64,000 nt of DNA from Robinsoniella peoriensis (GCF_000797495.1 NZ_JTGN01000009.1:226813-290812); one strand, 5' to 3'. Shown: positions 1-9,522, counted from the first letter of the stretch. Numbers and translations: made by a program. Notes: generated by a model from the letters alone, not told the origin.

Positions 1-827
1 AAGGAAAACCGGTTAGATTCCAGCGTTGTTAAAGATCTCTGTCTGATAGCAATAAAATACTTATCTTTCTCAATTTTCTTTACAATACCATCCAGGCTTG
101 TGATGTATTTATTTATTTTACGGTCTATCAGTGCCATCAACAGCGATCTGCGGACTTCCTCCACGCTCTCTAGGGCTTCATCATAATTATCAATATAAAT
201 AAGTCCGGCAACCAGTTTCTGCTCTTTATTTTCTCTTATATACTGATTTAATTCTGTTGTATCAAACAGATATACCGCAATTAAATAATTCTGGTCTTCC
301 GGCACTTCTACAATATTTACAGAATCTGCCAGTTCCTCAATCGATACCCGCTGAAGCTGGGCACGGTAATCTTCTCCGTCAAAATGAACTTCTATGGTCT
401 GGATATCTTCATTTTTAGGCAAGACATTAACACTGATCTCAGGAAACAGGTTTAATATATTCTTATGATATTTCGGATCTTTTCCCACCGCATTACAAAA
501 TGCCTCATTCATCCATATGATCTTACCCTCGGTGTCCAGCAAGCCATAAGGTATCGCAAATTTCTGAAGCATCTTCTTCTGTATCTGCCCATATTGTGTG
601 GCAAACGACACAAGTTCTGTCATAATACGGGGTTTGTACAATACAAATACGCCGATAATCAAAACAATATATACCACACTGAACAGCGCTGCTGCGATCC
701 CGGCCTTGGTATCCACTGCAAAAACTGCAATATTCATCAGCAGTAAAAACACTACCAGCGCCAGCGGCCATTGCATATATGATTTTAATCTTCCGCTATA
801 TTTAATCTTTCTATTTATCTTTTTCAT
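1..827 (-). CDS. gdpP: GdpP-like cyclic-di-AMP phosphodiesterase, 5' part only
   Basis: The gene runs off the left edge, so only about 275 N-terminal residues are visible. They show a basic start (MKKINRKIKYSG), two membrane helices near residues 18-61, a PAS-like domain at about 85-150 and the beginning of a degenerate GGDEF domain (LVAGLIYIDNYDEALESVEE, then RRSLLMALIDRKINKYI). This order matches the GdpP/YybT family, whose missing C-terminal part carries the DHH/DHHA1 phosphodiesterase that hydrolyses c-di-AMP at the membrane. The catalytic part cannot be checked here. The start is the ATG at 825-827; the reading frame stays open to the edge. It is divergent from the PurF-like gene. Family assignment is confident, enzymatic activity is inferred. 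Confidence 0.85.
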   Translation of the reverse strand, partial: MKKINRKIKYSGRLKSYMQWPLALVVFLLLMNIAVFAVDTKAGIAAALFSVVYIVLIIGVFVLYKPRIMTELVSFATQYGQIQKKMLQKFAIPYGLLDTEGKIIWMNEAFCNAVGKDPKYHKNILNLFPEISVNVLPKNEDIQTIEVHFDGEDYRAQLQRVSIEELADSVNIVEVPEDQNYLIAVYLFDTTELNQYIRENKEQKLVAGLIYIDNYDEALESVEEVRRSLLMALIDRKINKYITSLDGIVKKIEKDKYFIAIRQRSLTTLESNRFS

Positions 828-951
828 AGATTGTACTCCCATACTTAAAAAAGGATAGTATTAACTACTCTATTCTATCACAAAATCTATTAGTGGGAAA
901 GACCTTTTTATGTAGTCCTCTTTCAAACAAAATGTGATTATAGAAATCCCC

Positions 952-981
952 TTGTTATTTCCGGTCATATTATGTTAGAAT
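952..981 (+). promoter_or_regulatory. Probable sigma-A promoter of the PurF-like gene
   Basis: TTGTTA (952-957) is followed after 18 nt by TAGAAT (976-981), which carries an upstream TG (extended -10). It lies about 45 nt before the ATG of the PurF-like gene. I saw no purine riboswitch or clear PurR box in the leader. Confidence 0.5.
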
Positions 982-1026
982 GAAGCTGTATCAAAAAACT
1001 AACGAAAACATTAAGGAGTGGAATAC

Positions 1027-2430
1027 ATGGGTGGAATATTCGGCGTAGCTTCAAAGACAAGCTGTGTGCAAGATTTATTCTTTGGAATTGACTATCATTC
1101 ACATTTGGGTACCAGAAGAGGCGGTATGGCAGTCTATGGAAAAGACGGATTCAACAGGGCAATCCATAATATTGAGAATTCCCCTTTTCGTACTAAATTC
1201 GAACGGGACATTGATGAACTGGAGGGTAATCTGGGAATCGGCTGTATCTCTGATAATGAACCTCAGCCTTTATTGGTGCAGTCACATCTTGGCAGTTTTG
1301 CCATTACAACCGTAGGTAAAATCAACAATATTGACCAGCTGGTACAAAATGCATATGACAACGGCTGTACTCATTTCCTGGAAATGAGCGGCGGTCTGAT
1401 TAATGCAACCGAACTGGTCGCTTCTCTAATCAATCAAAAGAGTTCTATATTAGAAGGAATGTTATATGTTCAGGAGATGGTAGAAGGCTCCATGACCATG
1501 CTGGTTATGACCCCTACTGAGATTTATGCATCCAGAGACCGTATGGGAAGAACACCACTTGCAATTGGCAAGAAGGAAGACTCCTATTGTGTATCCTTTG
1601 AGTGTTTTGCCTATGTCAACCTGGGTTACCTTGATTATAAAGAACTGGGGCCGGGCGAAATTGTAAGAATCACCCCTGAAAGTGTGGAAACCCTCAGCAA
1701 ACCAAGAGAAAAAATGAAGATCTGTTCCTTCCTCTGGGTTTATTATGGATATCCCACATCCTCCTATGAAGGAGTCAATGTGGAGCAGATGCGTTACAAT
1801 TGCGGACGTCTTCTGGCTAACCGGGATACGGTTAAACCAGATGTTGTTGCCGGTGTTCCTGATTCCGGAGTTGCTCACGCAATCGGTTATGCAAATGCAA
1901 CCGGGATTCCTTATTCCCGCCCTTTCATTAAATATACACCAACCTGGCCCCGTTCCTTTATGCCCCCGAAACAAAGCCAGCGTAATATGATCGCGAAAAT
2001 GAAGTTAGTTCCGGTGGAAGCCTTAATCCGTGACAAAAAACTGTTATTAATCGATGATTCTATCGTACGCGGTACACAGCTTCGGGAAACTACTGAATTT
2101 CTTTACCAGGAGGGTGCAAAAGAAGTACATATACGTCCTGCCTGCCCGCCTTTAATGTTCGGCTGCAAATATCTGAACTTTTCACGTTCAAATTCTGAAA
2201 TGGATTTGATTACACGACGGATTATTCGTGAACGGGAAGGGGAAAACGATATCAATATGCTGGATGACTACACCAATCCGGACAGCCAGAACTATATCGA
2301 AATGATAGACGAAATTCGAAAACAGCTTAATTTCACTACCCTGCGTTACCACCGGCTGGATGATATGCTGGCTTCTATCGGCATCGAACCATGCAAATTG
2401 TGTACCTATTGCTGGAACGGAAAAGAATAA
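1027..2430 (+). CDS. PurF-like amidophosphoribosyltransferase paralogue lacking the glutaminase cysteine
   Basis: A 467-residue PurF homologue. The phosphoribosyltransferase half is intact: the PRPP loop LLLIDDSIVRGTQ lies near residues 339-351. Cysteines expected for the 4Fe-4S cluster of Bacillus-type PurF are kept (KICSF, FGCKY and the C-terminal EPCKLCTYC). The N-terminal Ntn glutaminase is degraded. True PurF begins Met-Cys-Gly, with Cys as nucleophile; here the start reads MGGIFGV, and the HNG oxyanion motif is replaced by TVGKINN. It should therefore use free ammonia, or do another PRPP reaction or regulation. An in-frame GTG at 1018 is rejected because it overlaps the AAGGAG Shine-Dalgarno; the ATG at 1027 has ideal spacing. 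Family is certain, function uncertain, so no symbol is given. Confidence 0.88.
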   Translation: MGGIFGVASKTSCVQDLFFGIDYHSHLGTRRGGMAVYGKDGFNRAIHNIENSPFRTKFERDIDELEGNLGIGCISDNEPQPLLVQSHLGSFAITTVGKINNIDQLVQNAYDNGCTHFLEMSGGLINATELVASLINQKSSILEGMLYVQEMVEGSMTMLVMTPTEIYASRDRMGRTPLAIGKKEDSYCVSFECFAYVNLGYLDYKELGPGEIVRITPESVETLSKPREKMKICSFLWVYYGYPTSSYEGVNVEQMRYNCGRLLANRDTVKPDVVAGVPDSGVAHAIGYANATGIPYSRPFIKYTPTWPRSFMPPKQSQRNMIAKMKLVPVEALIRDKKLLLIDDSIVRGTQLRETTEFLYQEGAKEVHIRPACPPLMFGCKYLNFSRSNSEMDLITRRIIREREGENDINMLDDYTNPDSQNYIEMIDEIRKQLNFTTLRYHRLDDMLASIGIEPCKLCTYCWNGKE

Positions 2431-2437
2431 AAAGATA

Positions 2438-2475
2438 CAGCAGCCCGGATGTTTTCTTCCCGGGCTGCTGTTTTT
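2438..2475 (+). terminator. Rho-independent terminator, probably bidirectional
   Basis: An 11-bp perfect stem, CAGCAGCCCGG with CCGGGCTGCTG, and an 11-nt loop is followed by TTTTT on the plus strand. On the minus strand a T-rich run follows after four bases. It sits between the convergent ends of the PurF-like gene and the GH31 gene. Confidence 0.88.
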
Positions 2476-4747
2476 AACATTCAATTATAATCTGATTTCC
2501 TGTTCCTTCTATTATACTGTCTGCTCCAAGCAGTCCCGCTTTCCAGTTTTTACCTCCACCTTCTGTGGTTAGTGTAATCTTATTGCCCTCACGTCTTGCC
2601 GAAGCAGTCATGACCGTATTCCCTTTCTGGTCCGGTATTTCTACCGTCGATATTGCTCCCTCCGTAAATTCTGAAAGATAGAGTGTAACACCGTCCGCAA
2701 AATCATAAGATGCTTCTTCAGCATTATTTCCCACCGGCAGTATTGTATTCTCCTTTACCATCAGCGGCAGAGAAAAGTAATCATGCTTTTCTTTTCTCCA
2801 GGTTCCGCCTTTTCGTTTCTCACCGGTAAGCAGGTTTGTCCAGATACCCTTTGGCAGATAGTAATCCACTTCACCGGATTCTTTGAAAACAGGTGCTATC
2901 AGAAGAGAATCTCCTAAGAAAAATTGCTTATCCAGGGTATCGCAGGCACGGTCGTCGGGATATTCTATAAACATAGGCCGGTGCATGGGTATTCCCTGTT
3001 GGTGAGCTATAACTGCCTGTCTGTACAGATAAGGCATCAGGCTGCACTTGATATTTACAAATTTTTTAAGTACCTCACAAGCTTCTTCATCAAACAACCA
3101 GGGTACACGATAAGAAGAAGATCCATGAAGCCGGCTGTGAGAGGTCAGCAGTCCGAACTGGCACCAGCGTTTGTAGATATCCGCTGACGCGGTCTGTTCA
3201 AAACCGCTGATATCATGGCTCCAGAAACCAAATCCGCTGAGCGCCAGGGATAAACCGCCCCGTAAAGTTTCTGCCATAGAAAGATAAGAAGCAGAACAGT
3301 CGCCTCCCCAATGTGCCGGAAATTTTTGTCCTCCAACTGTTGCAGAACGGGCAAACAATACAGCTTCTCCTTCGCCCCGCTCTTTTTCCAGTAATTCAAA
3401 CACAGTCTGATTATACAAATAGGTATAATAGTTATGCATCTTAACCGGGTCTGAACCGTCAAAATACGTGATATTCTTCACCGGAATACGTTCTCCAAAA
3501 TCAGTCTTGAAACAGTCTGTCCCCATATCAAGGAGCGTCTTTAACTTGCTTTGATACCATTTTGCCGCATCCGGATTGGTAAAATCCACCAACCCCATAC
3601 CCGGCTGCCACAGATCCGTCTGCCAGACACTTCCGTCGGACTTTTTAACCAGATATCCATTTTCCATGCCTTCTCTGAACAGATAGGATTGCTGAGCGAT
3701 ATATGGATTAATCCAAACGCAGATCTTCAATCCTCTGTCATGATACCGCTGCAGCATTCCTTTTGGATCCGGAAATACCTTTGGATCCCATATAAAGCTG
3801 CACCATTCGTACGCATCCATCCAGTAGCAGTCAAAGTGGAATACAGACAGCGGAATTTTCCGGTCAGCCATCCCCTGGATAAAACCGGAAGTAGTTGCTT
3901 CATCATAGTCGGTAGTGAAGGATGTTGTCAGCCACAGGCCGAAGGACCATGCAGGAGGCAGTGCCGGTTTTCCGGTCAGCTCCGTATATTTCCGGATTGC
4001 TGCTTTTGGACTTCCTCCCCCTATAAAGTAGTAATCCAGACGTTCGCCCTCTACCGAAAACTGAACCCGTTCCACTTTCTCACTGCCTATTTCATAGGAA
4101 ACATCTCCTTCATTATCTACCAGCACACCATATCCTTTATTGGTAATATAAAAGGGTATATTTTTATATGCAATCTCGCTGGCTGTTCCACCGTCTTCAT
4201 TCCACATCTCAACTATCTGCCCATTTTTTACAAAAGGCGTAAAACGTTCTCCCAAACCGTAGATATATTCATCCACATCGATAGCCAGCTGCTCCAACAT
4301 ATAACATTTTCCCGTCTTTCTATTTGTCATATGTGCAAGATTTCGAAAACTGCTCTCTGTCAGGAAACACTCTCCTTCGTAAAATGCCATTTTCCATCCA
4401 TTTGGAGATTTGTCAATCACGGCTTTCAGGGTTCCGCTCTGATACACCAGAACATTTTCCTGATCCTGAATGGTTACATCAGGATTTGTCTCTGTAACTT
4501 CTGCAAAAGGCCCGCTGCAGCCCGCTCCCATATGATGCACTGCAGAGACTTTAATAATGCCCTCCATCGGGCTGGTTAATGTAATGGTAAGCATGGGCAG
4601 GTTCAGACAATCGCCTCTGCCTAAGATGTGACTCCCCGGTACATAGATCTGAAGAGTATTTCCATCAATTATATGTCTTGCATATTCTGTCGCATATGCC
4701 GGAGTCATTTCTTCTCTCAGCATCCAATAACCATTTGTAAATTTCAT
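2474..4747 (-). CDS. yicI: GH31 alpha-xylosidase, YicI type
   Basis: At 757 residues it is close to E. coli YicI (772). The nucleophile motif KTDFGERIP places Asp at residue 416, the same number as in YicI, and the acid/base Asp lies in HWGGDC near 483. The block FDGSDPVKMHNYYTYLYN is also typical of the YicI alpha-xylosidase subfamily. No signal peptide is present, so it should act in the cytoplasm, releasing xylose from the non-reducing end of alpha-xylosides such as isoprimeverose or xyloglucan fragments. It is the last gene of a minus-strand locus with an ABC importer, a second GH31 and a DUF624 protein. The start has AAAGGTG six bases upstream. Related alpha-glucosidase activity cannot be excluded. 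Confidence 0.9.
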   Translation of the reverse strand: MKFTNGYWMLREEMTPAYATEYARHIIDGNTLQIYVPGSHILGRGDCLNLPMLTITLTSPMEGIIKVSAVHHMGAGCSGPFAEVTETNPDVTIQDQENVLVYQSGTLKAVIDKSPNGWKMAFYEGECFLTESSFRNLAHMTNRKTGKCYMLEQLAIDVDEYIYGLGERFTPFVKNGQIVEMWNEDGGTASEIAYKNIPFYITNKGYGVLVDNEGDVSYEIGSEKVERVQFSVEGERLDYYFIGGGSPKAAIRKYTELTGKPALPPAWSFGLWLTTSFTTDYDEATTSGFIQGMADRKIPLSVFHFDCYWMDAYEWCSFIWDPKVFPDPKGMLQRYHDRGLKICVWINPYIAQQSYLFREGMENGYLVKKSDGSVWQTDLWQPGMGLVDFTNPDAAKWYQSKLKTLLDMGTDCFKTDFGERIPVKNITYFDGSDPVKMHNYYTYLYNQTVFELLEKERGEGEAVLFARSATVGGQKFPAHWGGDCSASYLSMAETLRGGLSLALSGFGFWSHDISGFEQTASADIYKRWCQFGLLTSHSRLHGSSSYRVPWLFDEEACEVLKKFVNIKCSLMPYLYRQAVIAHQQGIPMHRPMFIEYPDDRACDTLDKQFFLGDSLLIAPVFKESGEVDYYLPKGIWTNLLTGEKRKGGTWRKEKHDYFSLPLMVKENTILPVGNNAEEASYDFADGVTLYLSEFTEGAISTVEIPDQKGNTVMTASARREGNKITLTTEGGGKNWKAGLLGADSIIEGTGNQIIIEC

Positions 4748-4816
4748 ACCTACACCTTTTATCCACCGCAGGCAGAGCAGAATTTCCGCCTTTTAGTGGC
4801 TTCCCTTCTTCTATTT

Positions 4817-5458
4817 TTATTCAAACACTTGTACCGTAACCGGCATATGTTTTTCTAAAACACGCTCCATAAAATCAGAAATGATAAATACTGCAGCTCC
4901 GGGTGTAAAAAATATACTCATCGGCAGTGCCCAAAATAAAACCAGCACACAGGCTATTACTAAAAATACAGCCAGGGTAGTCAGAAAATACCTTACCGAC
5001 ATATACATTCCAAGTTTTATTATCCACCCCGCGCTCATATCAAACCGTGACAGTGCAGGAAATACATAGCATGCAGCTGCAAATACAAAGACCGATGCCA
5101 GGAAATAAAAGCAGATAAAGAATAGACCGGTATAGCTGCTGGTTTTCTGCATTAGAATTCCCATATTTAATTGGACAACAAAGGTTACTGCCGCTGTTAC
5201 TGTCCATATCACGGTTGCAGGGACAAAATTCAGACGGAAAGCATGAAAGAATTCACGCAAGGCATAGCCTTTATCTTTCTTTACTGATTTTACCACACTG
5301 TAGTAAAGAGCGGTTGTAGATGCTCCTATTGTAATTAACGGAATGCAGCAGATAATCCAAAGTACTCCTAACAGCAGTAAATCAAAAATCTTTCCCATGA
5401 TCCCTGTATAGCCGCCTCCAAAATCAAATAGCCGTTTCTTACCCACGTCTTTTTTCAT
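4817..5458 (-). CDS. DUF624 (YesL-family) membrane protein
   Basis: A 213-residue protein with about five hydrophobic segments. After a short basic N-terminus (MKKDVGKKRLFDFGGG) come helices near residues 25-50, 75-95, 105-130, 145-170 and 175-200. The early GKIFDLLLLGVLWIICCIPLITIGASTTALYY stretch is the signature region of YesL/DUF624 proteins, which sit in sugar-uptake operons beside YesM/YesN-type sensors in Bacillus and Clostridia. Their molecular role is not known. Here it lies between the two GH31 genes in the same transcription direction, with an AGGAGG site before the ATG. It may assist importer assembly or sensing, but that is inference from context. Confidence 0.85.
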   Translation of the reverse strand: MKKDVGKKRLFDFGGGYTGIMGKIFDLLLLGVLWIICCIPLITIGASTTALYYSVVKSVKKDKGYALREFFHAFRLNFVPATVIWTVTAAVTFVVQLNMGILMQKTSSYTGLFFICFYFLASVFVFAAACYVFPALSRFDMSAGWIIKLGMYMSVRYFLTTLAVFLVIACVLVLFWALPMSIFFTPGAAVFIISDFMERVLEKHMPVTVQVFE

Positions 5459-5539
5459 ACTTTACCTCCTCTTCAAATTCTGATTATGCCTGCTGCACCG
5501 TATGACTGCATGTAAGAAAATATTTATTACACTTAAATA

Positions 5540-7537
5540 CTAACAGATTTCTTCCAGTGATCCCTCCCGGACAAATACAGGTATCTCATCAATCGGTGCA
5601 TTTACATTGATTTCCTGCCCACCCTGATACTCTTTATTGTCATGAATATTCCGCCACTTACCATCAGGCAGATATACCTTGCGCTGCCTTTCATTTTCAT
5701 ATAGTACCGGTGCTACCAGAAGATCCGGGCCAAACATATACTCGTCCTCTGTGTCCCAGCATTTATTGTCCTGTGGGAAATCGTAAAATAATGGGCGCAT
5801 CACCGGTGTTCCTTTTTCATGAGCTTCCTTCATGATCCTTGTAATATAGGGCTTCATCTTTTCTCTCAGCTCCATATACTTTGTACAGACTGACAGGACC
5901 TCTTCCCCATAAGACCAGACTTCATTTTCTGCTCCGCTGATGTGTTTACCACCTCCGGTTGTTCCAAGCGCCTCCTTAAAGGGTTCACGGAAACCATGCA
6001 GACGAAATACAGGACAAAATGCTCCAAATTCAAACCATCGGATCAGACACTCTTTGAATTTATCATCCTGAATGTTTCCTCCATGGAATCCTCCGATATC
6101 TGTCGTCCACCAGGGAATTCCTGATAATCCCATATTCAGCCCGGCTGCCAGCTGGTTACGCATAGAGCGAAAAGACGAATCAATATCCCCGGACCACACC
6201 AGGGCTCCGTATTTCTGAGACCCTGCCCAGGCACAGCGCAGCAGGTTTACGATATTTTCCTGTCCCTCTGCTTCCATTCCCTCATATGCCATTTTGGCAT
6301 ATTCTCTGGGATAGATGTTTCCCACTTCCATATCTGCCCCTTTAAAATAGCGGTAGTGGCTGTACTCATATCCGGTAAATTCAGGTTCTGCCTCATCCAG
6401 CCAGAAAATTTTAATTCCCAGATCATAATAGTTCTGACGGATTTTATTCCACACATAGGCTCTGGCTTCCGGATTTGTCGGATCAATGACACATGCATCT
6501 CCCAGCTGGCCAATCCGCTTCCCATATTCCGAGCGTGTCAGATATCCCAACTCTTCCATCTCTTTATAATTTTCACTCTGTGCATCAACCGTAGGCCAGA
6601 TAGAGACCATCAGCTCGATACCCATTTCTTTTAACTCGTCCACCATTTTCTTGGGATCCGGCCAATAATCCAGATCAAACTTCCAGTCCCCCTGATTGGG
6701 CCAATGGAAGAAATCTACTACAATGACCGATATTGGCAGCCCCCGCCTTTTATACTCCCTGGCTACCTCCATAATTTCATCCTGGGTCTGATACCGCAGT
6801 TTGCACTGCCAGAATCCCATTCCATATTCCGGCATCATCGGAACTTTGCCCGTGGCATTAGCATAAGCTTCTTCTATTTCTGACGGGGAATCTCCGGCAG
6901 TGATCCAGTAATCCATCTGCCTGGTTGAATGAGCGGTCCACTCCGTCACATTTTTACCAAACGTAACATAGCCGATTGCCGGATTATTCCAAAGCATTCC
7001 ATATCCTTTATTAGAAAGTACGAAGGGGATGCTTGCCTGGGAATTGCGGTGAGCCAGTTCCAGCGTACAGCCCTTCACATCCAGATATGGCTGCTGATAT
7101 TGCCCACATCCATATAGCTTCTCCCCTTCATTTGGCTCAAACCGTACCATCAGACGATAGTTATCGGTATTGGGATGGGGTTCAAAGGTTCTCGGTACAA
7201 TTTCAAGGGCACTGTTGAACTCCTTCCGCCCCTGGACTTCTTCCCGTATCCGCTCATATTCTTCCAGTAAAAGTTCCCCCTTATTATTTTTAAAGCGCAG
7301 TTTGCCGGTGGGTGTAATTTCACAGCGGAGTTTGCCATTTACCAGAACAGTATCTCCATTCTCCTTATATACCTTACTCTCACATACTGCCGGATCCAGT
7401 AATGCCCCGTTATCCTCTCTAAGAAACTCATGACGCTGTGTGGCACGGACACGAAAACTGTTTTCCCCCCAAGGTTCAATACATAGTAACTCCTTATCAA
7501 AACGTCTCAGTATTTTATTTCCCAAACATTTAATCAT
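5540..7537 (-). CDS. GH31 glycoside hydrolase (alpha-glucosidase or alpha-xylosidase), second paralogue
   Basis: A 665-residue GH31 enzyme of a different subfamily from its neighbour. The nucleophile lies in WLDEAEPEF (Asp about 381) and the acid/base in WSGDI (Asp about 451), and DIGGF follows. LDxxEPE-type GH31 enzymes include xyloglucan alpha-xylosidases and alpha-glucosidases, so substrate is unresolved. No signal peptide is seen. The open frame extends upstream to 7606, but that part is the intercistronic palindromic element (repeat copy 1), so the ATG at 7537 is chosen; its ribosome site (GGGT) is weak. Two GH31 types in one locus suggest sequential removal of alpha-linked xylose or glucose from an imported oligosaccharide. 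Confidence 0.85.
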   Translation of the reverse strand: MIKCLGNKILRRFDKELLCIEPWGENSFRVRATQRHEFLREDNGALLDPAVCESKVYKENGDTVLVNGKLRCEITPTGKLRFKNNKGELLLEEYERIREEVQGRKEFNSALEIVPRTFEPHPNTDNYRLMVRFEPNEGEKLYGCGQYQQPYLDVKGCTLELAHRNSQASIPFVLSNKGYGMLWNNPAIGYVTFGKNVTEWTAHSTRQMDYWITAGDSPSEIEEAYANATGKVPMMPEYGMGFWQCKLRYQTQDEIMEVAREYKRRGLPISVIVVDFFHWPNQGDWKFDLDYWPDPKKMVDELKEMGIELMVSIWPTVDAQSENYKEMEELGYLTRSEYGKRIGQLGDACVIDPTNPEARAYVWNKIRQNYYDLGIKIFWLDEAEPEFTGYEYSHYRYFKGADMEVGNIYPREYAKMAYEGMEAEGQENIVNLLRCAWAGSQKYGALVWSGDIDSSFRSMRNQLAAGLNMGLSGIPWWTTDIGGFHGGNIQDDKFKECLIRWFEFGAFCPVFRLHGFREPFKEALGTTGGGKHISGAENEVWSYGEEVLSVCTKYMELREKMKPYITRIMKEAHEKGTPVMRPLFYDFPQDNKCWDTEDEYMFGPDLLVAPVLYENERQRKVYLPDGKWRNIHDNKEYQGGQEINVNAPIDEIPVFVREGSLEEIC

Positions 7538-7622
7538 ATTTATACCCATTGCATATTGCAGGCTTGCCTGCAATACTGCCACATTAAAACAGGCTGAAAG
7601 AATCACACCGTGGCATCCTTTC
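7538..7622 (-). repeat. Intercistronic palindromic element, copy 1
   Basis: Two nested hairpins lie between the permease and GH31 genes. The inner one is ATTGCAGG-CAAG-CCTGCAAT on the minus strand (7555-7574). The outer arms TGCCAC and GTGGCA (7577-7582, 7610-7615) flank a 27-nt loop. From GTG at 7582 the sequence can be read in frame into the GH31 gene as V-AVLQ-x-x-LQY-AMG-I. The same element occurs at 58248-58311 and 62714-62800 at the same distance (45 nt) from the downstream ATG. Confidence 0.8.
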
Positions 7623-7683
7623 TATCTCATAATTTTCTTTCAACCGTATACCTCTCGTATATCGCAGTCCCGCATTCTTTCAC

Positions 7684-8553
7684 CTATTCTTTTACTGCCC
7701 CGGCAGTCAGACCGCCAACAATATATTTCTGTAAAAAAACAAATATAATGACAACCGGAAGAACAAGGATGGCACCATATGCCATAATACAATTCCATTT
7801 TGTTCCATACTTACTCTGGAATTTATAAATATTTGCAGTCAACGGCCTCATTTCAGGTTTTACATTAAAGGTCATTGAGTACGCCAGATCATTCCATCCA
7901 TTTAAGAAAGAAATAACTACAACCGTTATGATACCGGTCTTGATAGCCGGCAGCATGATCTTGAAAAAAGATTTATACACACCGCATCCGTCAATACGTG
8001 CAGCATCATCCAGTGAGGTGGGAATGGATTTAAAATATGGCCTTAGAGTAACAATAATAAAAGGTACGGTACCCGATGCAATCGCAAGTGCCGGTCCAAT
8101 ATAAGTCCCCAGTAATCCAATCTTATTAAAGATAAGGTACATTGGTGTCAGCATCAGGGATGCCGGAAGCATCTGGGTAACTAAAAAGGTCAGCAGGAAT
8201 CCTTTCTGACCCGGAACCTTATACCGGCCCATTCCATAAGCTGCAGGTACACCGAATACCAGGGAAATACACATGGCACAGACCGCAATGCAGGCACTGT
8301 TTTTCAGCGATACCAGAAAATCCTTATCCTGCAAATTCTGAAGCCATGGATCAAAAGTAAACTGATGGGGATAATAGGTCACCAGTTTTCCAAAAGACTC
8401 CATGTCTGTCTTAAAGGACATACTGATCAGCCAGTAAATGGGAAACAGAAAAACAATTGCTATCAGCACAGAGATGATGCAGTATATTGCATTAACCCTT
8501 ACTGATTTATAACGAAAAATTTGAAATCCCCTTGCCTTCATCTTTTCATTCAT
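7684..8553 (-). CDS. Sugar ABC transporter permease, MalG type
   Basis: A 289-residue inner-membrane permease with six predicted helices, the first near residues 20-45. The EAA loop that docks to the ATPase reads DDAARIDGCGVYKSFFKIMLP near residue 190. The C-terminus ends QKYIVGGLTAGAVKE, the usual MalG-type ending. It pairs with the MalF-type permease immediately upstream: the MalF stop TAG and this ATG are separated by one base, and AGGAGG lies inside the end of malF. No ATPase gene is present, so the pair presumably uses a shared MsmX-like ATPase encoded elsewhere, as is known for such importers. Substrate is inferred to be an alpha-linked oligosaccharide from the adjacent GH31 genes. Confidence 0.92.
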   Translation of the reverse strand: MNEKMKARGFQIFRYKSVRVNAIYCIISVLIAIVFLFPIYWLISMSFKTDMESFGKLVTYYPHQFTFDPWLQNLQDKDFLVSLKNSACIAVCAMCISLVFGVPAAYGMGRYKVPGQKGFLLTFLVTQMLPASLMLTPMYLIFNKIGLLGTYIGPALAIASGTVPFIIVTLRPYFKSIPTSLDDAARIDGCGVYKSFFKIMLPAIKTGIITVVVISFLNGWNDLAYSMTFNVKPEMRPLTANIYKFQSKYGTKWNCIMAYGAILVLPVVIIFVFLQKYIVGGLTAGAVKE

Positions 8554-8554
8554 A

Positions 8555-9448
8555 CTAATCGTCCTCCTTTGCAGTGAGTCTCAGGTAGAACAATCCAATG
8601 ATAAATAAACAGCAGAACAGTATCATAGCCGATGCGGCCCCTTTGGAGAATTCATACTGCGTAAACGACAGCGTATAGGAATAGGTTCCCAGTACATCAG
8701 TGGAATTTAATGGACCTCCCGCCGTCATAACAAACATTAAGTCAAATGCCTTAAAAGTATAGATGAAGCCCAGCATCAGTACAGACAAGATAGCCGGTTT
8801 CATAAGCGGCAGCGTTATATGCAGAAAACGCTGGAGTTTGTTTGCACCATCCATGGAAGCACTTTCATAAATATCGTCCGATATCCCTGTAAGTCCGGAG
8901 GTTAAAAGAAGCATGTTAAATGGAATTCCAACCCAGCAGTTAACGGCTATAACCGCGATCAAAGCGGTACTGGTGCTTACCAGCCACTCTACCGGAGTAT
9001 GTATCACTCCCAGTTTCATTAATAAATTATTGATTACACCCTCTGTTACGCCAAACATATTTTTACCAAGCAGTGCGGTAACGGACATTGGCATCATATA
9101 GCCAATTAAAACAAGTCCACGAATCGGTCCTGCAAAGGTAAACTTTTTAGAAAAGAACATTGCAAACAGAAAACCTATGGTAAACTGTACCACCAGACAC
9201 GCGATGGTAAAAATAAAGGTATTCCGAATTACCAGCTGGAAAGTCGAATCCTGAAATAACTGCATATAATTCTGTAATCCTACAAATACGGATGCCCCTG
9301 ACTTAAAGTTTTTAATATTCGTATTTTTAAAGCTGAGTATAAAGTTATAAATCAGGGGATATCCCAAAATCAGAATCATATAGAGAAATCCAGGAAGTAT
9401 AAAAGTATATCCTTCAAATCGTTTCTTCTTTGCCATACTCATTTTCAT
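8555..9448 (-). CDS. Sugar ABC transporter permease, MalF type
   Basis: A 297-residue membrane protein with six helices. Its EAA motif YESASMDGANKLQRFLHITLP lies near residue 205 and its end is LRLTAKEDD. It forms the heterodimeric channel with the downstream MalG-type permease. It follows the binding-protein gene after a gap holding a strong hairpin (9473-9500). Two more in-frame ATGs follow the first (MKMSMAKK); AAAGGATG about 10 nt before the first supports the chosen start, though the second is possible. Cytosolic ATPase is not encoded here. Confidence 0.92.
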   Translation of the reverse strand: MKMSMAKKKRFEGYTFILPGFLYMILILGYPLIYNFILSFKNTNIKNFKSGASVFVGLQNYMQLFQDSTFQLVIRNTFIFTIACLVVQFTIGFLFAMFFSKKFTFAGPIRGLVLIGYMMPMSVTALLGKNMFGVTEGVINNLLMKLGVIHTPVEWLVSTSTALIAVIAVNCWVGIPFNMLLLTSGLTGISDDIYESASMDGANKLQRFLHITLPLMKPAILSVLMLGFIYTFKAFDLMFVMTAGGPLNSTDVLGTYSYTLSFTQYEFSKGAASAMILFCCLFIIGLFYLRLTAKEDD

Positions 9449-9472
9449 AAATAATCCACATCCTTTCTATAT

Positions 9473-9500
9473 CAGGACGGGCGCTTTCACGCCCGTCCTG
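9473..9500 (-). terminator. Intercistronic hairpin between binding protein and permease genes
   Basis: A perfect 11-bp stem, CAGGACGGGCG with CGCCCGTCCTG, has a 6-nt loop and no U-tract on the minus strand. It most likely stabilises the upstream binding-protein mRNA or causes partial termination, so that the binding protein is made in excess. Similar hairpins occupy the equivalent gap at 31469-31502 and 51539-51571. Confidence 0.7.
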
Positions 9501-9522
9501 TATCATTGCCCTCCCGAATTTC

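Noticed and set aside
3551..4579. 342-codon plus-strand open frame opposite the YicI gene
   Set aside because: It is antisense to a clear GH31 gene, has no ribosome site or recognisable domain, and its composition is that of a shadow frame.
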